Positions 53,350-61,963 of a DNA stretch of 64,000 nt are shown piece after piece. The notes under the pieces were generated by a model. The model made no database searches and was not told the origin of the DNA. It was given only the letters and a program-made list of their open reading frames with translations. Source of the stretch: Prevotella sp. (GTDB lineage: Bacteria; Bacteroidota; Bacteroidia; Bacteroidales; Bacteroidaceae); contig JAFRQC010000076.1 of NCBI GenBank assembly GCA_017428805.1, positions 1 to 64,000 of the forward strand. Direction: 5' to 3'. How positions within the stretch are numbered: the stretch's first letter is position 1; each line of letters begins with the position of its first letter. Position numbers and translations under genes: made by a program.

Positions 53350-55707
53350 ATGAATATGAACGTTATCAAATCTCTCAATCAGCGTGGTCAGCACAACTGG
53401 ATTAAAATCCTTTGTCTGGCTGTTGGTCTGGCTACTGGTATTGTATTAATAGGTAAGGCTGGTTTCGAACAGTCGTGGGATAAGGACTTTGATACGAGCG
53501 ACCGCATCTATGTGCTTTACGAGGATGTGATTCGCGATGGCGAATACCAGCATTACTCACAAACACCGGGTGCAATCGCTCACGGCTTGAAGCGTTACTG
53601 CCCGCAGGTTGAGGCCGCTACCCGTTACACAGGCTTTGGTTGGGACCTGCCACTGGTTACCGAAGACGATAAGCGCATACGTACCAACTTTTTCTTTACC
53701 GATAGTTGTTTCTTTGATGTGTTCCCCTACCGTATCCTGGCAGGTAATCCTAAGAAGACGCTCAGTCAGCCTAACTACTGCATGATTCCGCAGTCGATAG
53801 CCGAGAAACTGGGTGGCGACGTGATTGGTAAGAAGGTGTATTATAATAAGCGTGGCAATCTGGCACTCACTATTGGCGGTATCTACGAGGATATCCCCCT
53901 GAACAGTCGCCTGAACGATTTGGAGGTGCTGGTATCTATGCCCACACTGCCCCAGATAACCTGGGATGGACGCGACAACTGGGTGGGTAACGACCGCTAC
54001 TTTGGTTATGTACGATTGGCCAAGGGCATTACCCCCGACGACCTGAAACCGCAGATAAAGAAGATGCGCCATGATAACCTGCCTGCCGACGAACTGAAGA
54101 AGGCTGGTGTGGATCTCGACTACTCGCTGCGCCCATTGGCCGACTATCATACACAGGACGATGCTACACGTCGTATGATATGGATTATCTCGTTGCTGGC
54201 CATGGTGCTGATTGGCTGTGCGGTAATGAACTATCTGTTGCTGGTTATTGGTGGCATCAGTCGCCGAGCCCGCGAGATGGCTGTACACCGTTGCTATGGT
54301 GCCGAGGCACGTAACATCTACGGTCGCGTGATGATAGAGAGTGTGCTGCACCTGCTGTTGTCGCTGGCACTGGCCGCTGGTTTGCTGTTCATCTTCCAGG
54401 ATACCATCCAGGAACTTACCGACACGCCACTACTGGTAATCCTTACCACAGGTCATAACATCTGGTTCATCGCCCTCACCTGTCTGGTGGTGCTGGTCAT
54501 CACAGGTCTGGTGCCAGGTTGGGCCTACACCCATATCCCCATGACTGCGGCGTTTAAGAATTACAATCATGCCCACCGTGTGTGGAAGTTGCTGTTGTTA
54601 GGCTTGCAGTTTGCTTCGGCCACCTTCCTCTTTGTGCTGTTGCTGGTGGTAGGTCGCCAGTATCAGCTGATGGTGAACGATAATCCGGGCTACGACTATT
54701 CGACCTTGGCCGATCTCAACACCGACGAACTCTCGTTGACAGAGAAACGACTGGTGGTTGAAGAGCTCAAAAAGCTGTCGGGCGTTAAAGGTGTTACCAC
54801 ATCTTATGCCTACTTGCCAGAGATGCAGAGTGGCGATAACATCTTCCTGCCAGACGATGATAAGGAGTTCATGAATGTGGCCGACTTGTTTGATGTGGGC
54901 GATGGCTACTTTGATGTGATGGGCATACCCGTGATTGCTGGTCGCACCTTTACTGAGCAGACCGACACCATGCGCGAGGCGATGGTAAGTCGAAAGTTCG
55001 AGGAGAAGATGAAACAGCTGGCTGGTTGGGATCAGGCTGTAGGCAAGCAGGTCATCTGTACCTCGTACGAAGGTCCTTACACCATCGTGGGTGTGTTCGA
55101 CGATCCTCGTATCGGTAGTATCACTTATCCCGACACACGCCCCAGCATCTGCTTCTACGATCATAATATGAGGTACACCCACCATATCACCGTGCGTTTC
55201 AACAATATGGATGCACTCGATGCCGCCAACAAGCGCTTGCACGAGTTGATTCCCGATAATCCTGATGTTTCGCTCCGTCCCTATACCTTGTTGATGACGC
55301 AGCTTTATACCGATGCGAAGCGTTTCCGCAGTACCGTGATGATTGGTGGAATGGTAGCCCTGATAATCGCCCTGATAGGACTGATTGGTTATCTGGCTGG
55401 CGAGATGGCTCGCCGACAGAAGGAGATTGCCGTGCGTAAGGTGAACGGTGCCGATATCATCGATGTGCTACAGCTCTTTATCCGCGATATTCTGCGCCTG
55501 GCCCTGCCTGCAGTGGTTATTGGTGCCATTGGTGGCTGGTATGTATCGCGCTTGTGGTTAGAGCAGTTCAGCGAAAAGGCTGTCCTGTCGCCAGTACTCT
55601 TCGGCCTCTGTGCCTTGGCGGTAGTGGTGGTTATCCTCTCGGTGGTTTGCATTGGCTGTTATCGTGTGGCCACCAGCAATCCAGTTGATTATCTTAAAAA
55701 TGAATAA
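53350..55707 (+). CDS. MacB/FtsX-type ABC permease (permease 3)
   Basis: A 785-residue permease, more distant from the other two. N-terminal helix (I-K-I-L-C-L-A-V-G-L-A-T-G-I-V-L-I), central helices from about 275, C-terminal set with R-R-Q-K-E-I-A-V-R-K-V-N-G-A. Ends N-P-V-D-Y-L-K-N-E. The motif A-V-R-K-V-N-G replaces G-I-R-K-I-M-G, the usual sign of a second permease paired with the first as a heterodimer; that pairing is inferred. Confidence 0.9.
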   Translation: MNMNVIKSLNQRGQHNWIKILCLAVGLATGIVLIGKAGFEQSWDKDFDTSDRIYVLYEDVIRDGEYQHYSQTPGAIAHGLKRYCPQVEAATRYTGFGWDLPLVTEDDKRIRTNFFFTDSCFFDVFPYRILAGNPKKTLSQPNYCMIPQSIAEKLGGDVIGKKVYYNKRGNLALTIGGIYEDIPLNSRLNDLEVLVSMPTLPQITWDGRDNWVGNDRYFGYVRLAKGITPDDLKPQIKKMRHDNLPADELKKAGVDLDYSLRPLADYHTQDDATRRMIWIISLLAMVLIGCAVMNYLLLVIGGISRRAREMAVHRCYGAEARNIYGRVMIESVLHLLLSLALAAGLLFIFQDTIQELTDTPLLVILTTGHNIWFIALTCLVVLVITGLVPGWAYTHIPMTAAFKNYNHAHRVWKLLLLGLQFASATFLFVLLLVVGRQYQLMVNDNPGYDYSTLADLNTDELSLTEKRLVVEELKKLSGVKGVTTSYAYLPEMQSGDNIFLPDDDKEFMNVADLFDVGDGYFDVMGIPVIAGRTFTEQTDTMREAMVSRKFEEKMKQLAGWDQAVGKQVICTSYEGPYTIVGVFDDPRIGSITYPDTRPSICFYDHNMRYTHHITVRFNNMDALDAANKRLHELIPDNPDVSLRPYTLLMTQLYTDAKRFRSTVMIGGMVALIIALIGLIGYLAGEMARRQKEIAVRKVNGADIIDVLQLFIRDILRLALPAVVIGAIGGWYVSRLWLEQFSEKAVLSPVLFGLCALAVVVVILSVVCIGCYRVATSNPVDYLKNE

Positions 55708-55735
55708 ATAGTAAATTATTAAATTAATTAAGCTT

Positions 55736-56410
55736 ATGATTAAGTTAGAAAACATTCAGAAGGTGTTCCGTACCGAAGAGGTGGAGACCGTAGCATTGGG
55801 CGGTGTATCGCTCGAAGTGAAGAAAGGTGAATTTGTGGCCATCATGGGGCCTTCGGGCTGTGGCAAGTCTACCTTATTAAATATATTAGGCTTGCTCGAC
55901 AATCCCACAAGCGGCACTTACTACCTCGATGGCGAGGAAGTGGGCAAGTTGAAAGAGAGTCAGCGCACGAAGGTCCGCAAGGGCCAGATTGGTTTTGTGT
56001 TCCAGAGCTTCAACCTCATTGATGAGTTGAACGTAGAGGAGAACGTGGAACTGCCGTTGACCTACTTAGGAGTTCCCAAGAAAGAGCGCAAACAGCGTGT
56101 GGAAGAAGTGCTTCGCCGTATGGCCATCTCGCATCGTGCCCATCACTTCCCCCAGCAGCTCTCCGGAGGTCAGCAGCAACGTGTCGCTATTGCCCGTGCC
56201 GTCGTGATGAATCCCAAGCTGATCCTCGCCGACGAGCCCACAGGTAACCTTGACTCCAAGAACGGACTGGAGGTGATGCAACTGCTCACCCAGCTGAACC
56301 AGGAAGGCACAACCGTTCTGATGGTAACCCACTCCGAACGCGATGCCGGCTATGCCCAGCGTGTCATCAACCTGCTTGACGGCCAGGTTGTCCCTGAAGT
56401 CAGTCTTTAG
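55736..56410 (+). CDS. ABC transporter ATPase, LolD/MacB type
   Basis: A 224-residue ATPase. Walker A G-P-S-G-C-G-K-S-T (39-47), signature L-S-G-G-Q-Q-Q-R, Walker B L-I-L-A-D-E-P-T-G-N-L-D and H-loop V-T-H-S. The only ATPase of the set, so it probably energises all three permeases. A strong terminator follows. Confidence 0.93.
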   Translation: MIKLENIQKVFRTEEVETVALGGVSLEVKKGEFVAIMGPSGCGKSTLLNILGLLDNPTSGTYYLDGEEVGKLKESQRTKVRKGQIGFVFQSFNLIDELNVEENVELPLTYLGVPKKERKQRVEEVLRRMAISHRAHHFPQQLSGGQQQRVAIARAVVMNPKLILADEPTGNLDSKNGLEVMQLLTQLNQEGTTVLMVTHSERDAGYAQRVINLLDGQVVPEVSL

Positions 56411-56430
56411 TCTTTAACTAAAATTGATTA

Positions 56431-56484
56431 AATGAAGTGTTAAAACCTCCTTTCAGCAGTGGTTTTAACACTTCATTAGTTTTT
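56431..56484 (+). terminator. Strong terminator of the permease operon
   Basis: AATGAAGTGTTAAAACC pairs perfectly with GGTTTTAACACTTCATT (17 bp), followed by AGTTTTT. Confidence 0.88.
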
Positions 56485-56586
56485 CAAATGTAACCATTAC
56501 TTTACCATTTGTACCAATGCGGGGCTTTAGGGAATTACTACAAAGTATTTGATATAAATCAATTACATTATTTAATAAAATATTAT

Positions 56587-56595
56587 TAATTTTGC
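56587..56595 (+). promoter_or_regulatory. -7 box (TAATTTTGC) of the SusC/SusD operon
   Basis: Consensus -7 box 38 nt before the SusC start; the upstream stretch is AT-rich, and the -33 element is unclear. Confidence 0.65.
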
Positions 56596-56632
56596 ACCCA
56601 CAAAAAACTAATGTTGAATCAAAATCAGCTAA

Positions 56633-59600
56633 ATGAAACAGTTAATAAACTTTGTGGGAACCGCTCTCCCATGGGCAAAAAGGCAATGCCGCTGGTCGGC
56701 ATTGTCTTTGATGCTCCTGTTCTGCGCCACGGCGTGGGCACAGGGTGGCATAGCCGTTAAGGGAACGGTTGTCGATGCGAACGGAGAGGCGCTGATAGGT
56801 GCCTCCGTTGTGGTTAAGGGAAATACGTCGGTAGGTACGGTGACGGACTTCGACGGTAATTTCGCCTTTAGTGTCCCATCAGAGTCCTCGACCATCGTGG
56901 TCTCGTATGTGGGAATGAACACCGAAGAGTTGAAAGTCGGCAAGCGGCGCACGTTCAACGTGACGCTGAGCGACAACACCCAGCTTTCGGAAGTGATCGT
57001 CGTTGGTTTCGGCCAGCAGAAGAAGGCCTCTGTGGTGGGTGCCATTACCCAGACCACGGGTGAAGTGCTTGAACGTTCAGCAGGTATCGGTAGTGTGAGT
57101 GCTGCGCTGACGGGTAACGTCCCCGGTGTTGCCACCATCGCCTCTACCGGTCAGCCGGGTGAAGAGGATCCGCGAATCTATATCCGTGGTGCTGCTGCCT
57201 GGAACACGGACGCCCAGCCGCTGATCCTCGTGGATGGTGTGGAGCGTGAGATCAAGTCGGTGGATGTGACATCTGTCGCTACCGTCTCAGTGCTGAAGGA
57301 CGCCTCTGCCACCGCCGTCTATGGTGTGAAGGGCGCTAACGGTGTTATCCTGATTACCACCAAGCGTGGTGTGGAAGGCAAGGCCAGAATTGACGTTGGC
57401 TTCAACGCTACCTTGAAGGCCGTGTCGAAACTCCCGCGCAAGTACGATTCATACGACGGTTATATGTTCCGTAACCAGGCCATCGAGCACGAGATTGCCA
57501 TCGGCGGTGACGCTTCTTGGGCTTACTACCGTCCGCAGACATTCATCGACAACTTCCGCAATCAGGATCATACCGTCAAGCCTCACTATGCTGCTGACGG
57601 TACCTACCTCGGCGAATACAGTCAGGCAGAGCGCTATGCCAACGTTGACTGGCAGGACGAGATGTTTGAATCAACAGCGTTCTCATATAATACGAACCTG
57701 AATATCTCCGGTGGTACACAGTTCGTGAAGTATTTCGTGGCCTTCGACTTCCAGAACGAGGGTGATATGACAAAGGTATGGGATAACCATCAGGGTTACA
57801 CCGGCGGTTATGCCTACAACCGTTTGAATGTGCGTTCGAACCTGGACTTCCAGATTACAAAGACCACTCAGTTCAAAGTGAACCTGGCAGGTTCGAATGC
57901 CCAGCAGAAGACCCCGCGTTACTATTATGGTAATAACGGTGAGTTCTTCCAGCAGCAGAAGTGGGCCGGTGCCTACGGTATGGCGCCTAACCTCTTCCCC
58001 GTTCAGTTCTCTGACGGATCGTGGGGTTACTATCCGCTGGTTTCCAACATTGAGAACTCTCCGGCCAGTGTGGCCACATCGGGTTATGAGTTGAAGACCA
58101 TCACCCGCGTGTTCACCGACTTTGCCCTTGAGCAGAAGCTCGACTTCATCACGAAAGGTCTTGTAGCCCGTGGTACTATCTCCTGGGATAACCAGTTCAA
58201 TGAGAGCGACCGTGGTATCTCCGACCTGCACACCACGAAGAAGGCGTATATGCTTCCTGAGGTAGGTCAGATGCTTTGGGAGAACGAAATCAATGCCACG
58301 ACAGGTTTCGACTTCTATGAGAGCCGCGACTGGTCAACGGTGGCTGGTACGGTAGGTTATACGGGCCGTGCTACGGAAATGTCGCTCCAGCTCTTCTGGG
58401 GTCGTCAGTTCGGTGACCACAACGTGACGGTGATGGGTAACTGGAAGCGTCGTATCCAGGCTGGTAATGCCGACCTTGAGGATCGTCGTGAGGACTGGGT
58501 GTTCCGTTCCACCTACGACTATAAGGGCAGGTATTTCGCCGAGGTCAACGGTGCGTACAACGGTTCACAGAAGTTCTCTCCGGACAACCGTTTCGTATTC
58601 TTCGCTTCAGGAGCCTTAGGCTGGATGCTCTCGGAAGAGAAATTCATGAAGAAGTTGAAAGATAAGAAGATTATTGATATGTTCAAAATCCGTGGTTCTA
58701 TCGGTGAGATTGGTGATGATGCCGGTGGTGCCCGTTGGGCTTACCTGACCACTTGGGAAGTTACGAACAATAGTAAAGGTTTTAACATGGGTCTTGACGG
58801 CTCTGAAAGCCCGTTCATCGGATATAAGGAAGCGGTGATTGCCAACCCTGACCTCCGATGGGCAACGGTCGTGAAGAAGAACATCGGTTTCGACTACGCT
58901 TTCCTCGGCGGTATGTTCGCAGGTAGCTTCGACTACTTCCGCGACGACCGTAAGGACATCTTCATCTCAGGTAGCAACCGTTCTGTGCCTTCATACTACG
59001 GTGCCGCCACGAACCCCGACATCAACAAGGGTAAGATGAAGAACCACGGTTTCGAGTTTGAACTCCGTTTCAACAAGGTATTGAACAACGGCATGCGCTT
59101 CTGGGCAAACGCCAACTACACCTACGCGCATAACGAAATCATAGAAAAGGATGACCCCGCACTGATTCCTGCCTACCGCAAGGCTGAGGGCTATTCTCAG
59201 GGTCAGTACACCTCGTTTATCGACAATGGTTTCATCAGCACATACGATGAATTATATAGTACGCCTGCACGCGAGAAGGACGACAGCCAGGTGCTTATCG
59301 GCGACCACTATATCGTTGACTTCAACGGTGACGGTGTCGTTGACGAGACTAACGACCAGGCTCCTTACGGTTACACCGGCACGCCGGAACACACCTACAA
59401 CGCCACGATCGGCTGGGAGTGGAAGGGCTGGAGCTGCTTTGCCCAGTTGTACGGTGCCACGGGTGTCACACGTGACGTAGGCCTCCATTCTTTCAATAAT
59501 AAGCTTCTGACTGTATATGACAATGGTACTTGGTGGAATCCCGTTGACGGCGGTGGCGAAGTCGTCGTTCCGCGATTCACCACGCAGGTATCCTACAACG

Positions 59601-59848
59601 ACGGTACACAGTATCTCTACGACGGCTCCTATTTCCGTCTGAAGAACGTGGAGCTGGCTTATACATGGACGAAGGGCTGGATCAAGAAGCTCGGTTTCAC
59701 AAGCCTGAAGCTGTATGTGAACGGCAACAACCTCTTCCTGATCACCAAGATGCCTGATGACCGTGAGAGTAACTACGGATTCAGCGGCGGCGGTGGTGCC
59801 TACCCGACTGTGAGACGTTATAACTTCGGAATTAAGCTTAACATCTAA
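56633..59848 (+). CDS. SusC-like TonB-dependent outer-membrane transporter
   Basis: A 1071-residue protein. A signal peptide with a longer basic N-region (to about residue 36, T-A-W-A-Q-G-G), a carboxypeptidase-like regulatory domain (about 40-120, V-K-G-T-V-V-D-A-N-G-E-A-L-I-G-A-S-V), a plug domain (about 130-240; A-L-T-G-N-V-P-G-V, A-V-Y-G-V-K-G-A-N-G-V-I-L-I-T-T-K) and a beta-barrel ending Y-N-F-G-I-K-L-N-I. It should import oligosaccharides bound by the SusD partner. The tandem SusC-SusD-SusC order and the nearby xylanases recall the xylan-use genes (xus) of Prevotella bryantii, but identity is not shown. Confidence 0.95.
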   Translation: MKQLINFVGTALPWAKRQCRWSALSLMLLFCATAWAQGGIAVKGTVVDANGEALIGASVVVKGNTSVGTVTDFDGNFAFSVPSESSTIVVSYVGMNTEELKVGKRRTFNVTLSDNTQLSEVIVVGFGQQKKASVVGAITQTTGEVLERSAGIGSVSAALTGNVPGVATIASTGQPGEEDPRIYIRGAAAWNTDAQPLILVDGVEREIKSVDVTSVATVSVLKDASATAVYGVKGANGVILITTKRGVEGKARIDVGFNATLKAVSKLPRKYDSYDGYMFRNQAIEHEIAIGGDASWAYYRPQTFIDNFRNQDHTVKPHYAADGTYLGEYSQAERYANVDWQDEMFESTAFSYNTNLNISGGTQFVKYFVAFDFQNEGDMTKVWDNHQGYTGGYAYNRLNVRSNLDFQITKTTQFKVNLAGSNAQQKTPRYYYGNNGEFFQQQKWAGAYGMAPNLFPVQFSDGSWGYYPLVSNIENSPASVATSGYELKTITRVFTDFALEQKLDFITKGLVARGTISWDNQFNESDRGISDLHTTKKAYMLPEVGQMLWENEINATTGFDFYESRDWSTVAGTVGYTGRATEMSLQLFWGRQFGDHNVTVMGNWKRRIQAGNADLEDRREDWVFRSTYDYKGRYFAEVNGAYNGSQKFSPDNRFVFFASGALGWMLSEEKFMKKLKDKKIIDMFKIRGSIGEIGDDAGGARWAYLTTWEVTNNSKGFNMGLDGSESPFIGYKEAVIANPDLRWATVVKKNIGFDYAFLGGMFAGSFDYFRDDRKDIFISGSNRSVPSYYGAATNPDINKGKMKNHGFEFELRFNKVLNNGMRFWANANYTYAHNEIIEKDDPALIPAYRKAEGYSQGQYTSFIDNGFISTYDELYSTPAREKDDSQVLIGDHYIVDFNGDGVVDETNDQAPYGYTGTPEHTYNATIGWEWKGWSCFAQLYGATGVTRDVGLHSFNNKLLTVYDNGTWWNPVDGGGEVVVPRFTTQVSYNDGTQYLYDGSYFRLKNVELAYTWTKGWIKKLGFTSLKLYVNGNNLFLITKMPDDRESNYGFSGGGGAYPTVRRYNFGIKLNI

Positions 59849-59850
59849 GC

Positions 59851-59891
59851 GGCCTGCGGCCTGAATGATAAATGATAAATGATAAATTATA
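59851..59891 (+). repeat. GC-palindrome plus heptamer array (AATGATA) x4 between SusC and SusD
   Basis: GGCC-TGC-GGCC directly after the SusC stop, CTG, then AATGATA three times and AATTATA (59864-59891). Nearly identical to the element after the SusD stop. Confidence 0.9.
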
Positions 59892-59896
59892 AAGTT

Positions 59897-61915
59897 ATGA
59901 AATATAGTAATAACATAAAATCCCTTTTGTGTGGTTCGCTGCTCCTTGTGGCAGGCGCTTCCATCACGTCCTGCACCGACTGGCTCGACAAGGATCCGGA
60001 GTCTATCGTGGCAGAGGATGAGGCCTTCAAGAACTTCCGCAACTTCCAGGGATATATTGAGGAAATCTATAACCTGATTCCTGATAAGGAGAAGGTTAAC
60101 TATTGTACTGCATGGAATTTCGGTGATGACGCTGTTCACAATCCCGAGGGCTATGCACACATGGATCACCAGGTGGATCTTGGTAACTATCGTAACTGGG
60201 TTAGCAACACACAGTGCTGGTTAAAAGGTGGCACCTATAATGGCAGGCGTCAGTCACTCTGGGATAACTCTTGGTACTGCATCCGTAAGTGTAACATGGG
60301 TATTGCGAATATCAAGTCTCTCGTAGGAACAGACGAAGAGCGTGACCTGTTGCTCGGACAGATGTATTTCTTCCGTGCATGGTGGCATTTCGAAGTGATG
60401 TGCTATTTCGGTGGCATGCCATACATTGATGAGGCTTTTGGTTCCGAAATCCCTGAACTTCCTCGCCTTTCTTTCCAGGAGTGTGCTGACCGTTGTGCTG
60501 AGGATTTTGAAAGGGCTTACGATCTGCTGCCTTACGACTGGGACGAGACACTGGCCGGTATGCAGACTGGAGGAAAGAACGACCTGCGTGTCAACAAGTT
60601 CATGGCACTCTGCTATCTGGGTAAGTGCTATCTCTGGGCAGGTTCTCCCCTTATGAAGGAATTTGAGAAGACCAAGAACGGTGGTACTGCCCAGCTCCTG
60701 GGTGCCAGCAGCAACGGCAAGACCTACGATTATGATGTGGACTACTGTAAGAAGGCCGCTGAAGCCCTCGGCAAGGCACTTGACCTGGTCAAGAAGGGAA
60801 CGGTGAAGTATAAACTGGCAGAGTACAGGTATTCCAACATCTACGATCACGAGCGTGACGAGAATGCGGAGTCCTGCTATTCAGACATCTTCTATACTGT
60901 AAAACAGAATTGGATGATGCCTGGTTCTACGGAGGCCATCTTCCGTGGCGCATATCCTGGTACGAACTCTGCCAACTGGAACTGCGCTAAGATCTTCGGT
61001 CCCAAGGTTGCAGGTCTCGTGGCTCACGACAACATCATTCACCATCCGACAGCCAACCTCGTTGATCAGTATGGTATGGCCAATGGACAGCCTATCTATC
61101 TTGTTCAGAATGGTCAGTATGTGCTGAACGAGAAGTCTGGATGGGATCCTGAGCATCCCTATAAGGATCGTGACCCGCGCTTATATCACGATATCGTGTT
61201 CGATGGTTTCCACTATGTACTCAGCACAGACGCCCTGGATGGCGAGCAGAAGAAACTCGAGTATTGCGATCTCTTCACCGGTGGTGCCATGCGTGCCATC
61301 GACAATGCCAGCAGCACGGGCTATTTCATCCAGAAGCTGATTCCTCACCAGTGTAACGAAGGTGACAGATGGTACGACTGGGATTATGCCTTCCAGTGCT
61401 ATCTGCCCTACATGCGCCTGGCTGATGTCTATCTGATGTATGCCGAGGCAATGGCTGCCATCGCCAATTCAGCCAGCGACCTGAAGGACAGACCTACCTA
61501 CTGCCCGTCGTACTCTGCTGTTGAAGCCATCAACGCCCTCCGCGACCGTGTGAACTCTGAAGACTATCCTATGGAGCATGTCGTAGCCAACTGTATGGAC
61601 ACCAGGGAACACTTCATTGACGAGGTACGCCGTGAGCGCGCTGTGGAGCTTTCCTTCGAAGGCTTCCGCTGGTGTGACCTCCAGCGCTGGCTCCTCCTGA
61701 CAGAGCCTCCTTACACGGTGAAATACTCTCATGAGTTCGAGCGTCTGGAAGCTGATGCCTGGTTTAAGGATCACGATCCGAAGGACGCCAAGATCGGTAA
61801 CTTCCGCAAGGCAGATCTGATCAGCCGTCGTCTGGAATCCAAGCACTACTGGTTCCCGCTTCCTGACAAGGACACCTATCTGTATGCAAACTTCCCACAG
61901 AACCCGGGATGGTAA
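59897..61915 (+). CDS. SusD/RagB-like surface glycan-binding lipoprotein
   Basis: A 672-residue lipoprotein; start at 59897 (M-K-Y-S-N-N-I-K) gives a lipobox A-S-I-T-S-C (Cys24). N-terminal L-D-K-D-P-E-S and the TPR-like helices (Y-F-F-R-A-W-W-H-F; C-Y-L-G-K-C-Y-L-W-A-G-S-P), with the C-terminal R-R-E-R-A-V-E-L-S-F-E-G-F-R-W-C-D-L-Q-R-W typical of SusD. It binds glycan at the cell surface as lid of the SusC partner upstream. Slightly longer than most SusD proteins. Confidence 0.95.
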   Translation: MKYSNNIKSLLCGSLLLVAGASITSCTDWLDKDPESIVAEDEAFKNFRNFQGYIEEIYNLIPDKEKVNYCTAWNFGDDAVHNPEGYAHMDHQVDLGNYRNWVSNTQCWLKGGTYNGRRQSLWDNSWYCIRKCNMGIANIKSLVGTDEERDLLLGQMYFFRAWWHFEVMCYFGGMPYIDEAFGSEIPELPRLSFQECADRCAEDFERAYDLLPYDWDETLAGMQTGGKNDLRVNKFMALCYLGKCYLWAGSPLMKEFEKTKNGGTAQLLGASSNGKTYDYDVDYCKKAAEALGKALDLVKKGTVKYKLAEYRYSNIYDHERDENAESCYSDIFYTVKQNWMMPGSTEAIFRGAYPGTNSANWNCAKIFGPKVAGLVAHDNIIHHPTANLVDQYGMANGQPIYLVQNGQYVLNEKSGWDPEHPYKDRDPRLYHDIVFDGFHYVLSTDALDGEQKKLEYCDLFTGGAMRAIDNASSTGYFIQKLIPHQCNEGDRWYDWDYAFQCYLPYMRLADVYLMYAEAMAAIANSASDLKDRPTYCPSYSAVEAINALRDRVNSEDYPMEHVVANCMDTREHFIDEVRRERAVELSFEGFRWCDLQRWLLLTEPPYTVKYSHEFERLEADAWFKDHDPKDAKIGNFRKADLISRRLESKHYWFPLPDKDTYLYANFPQNPGW

Positions 61916-61917
61916 GC

Positions 61918-61958
61918 GGCCTGCAGCCTAAATGATGAATGATAAATGATAAAAGATA
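61918..61958 (+). repeat. GC-palindrome plus heptamer array (AATGATA) x4 after SusD
   Basis: GGCC-TGCA-GCC after the SusD stop, then AATGATG, AATGATA, AATGATA, AAAGATA (61931-61958), just before the next start at 61964. Confidence 0.9.
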
Positions 61959-61963
61959 TAGAT

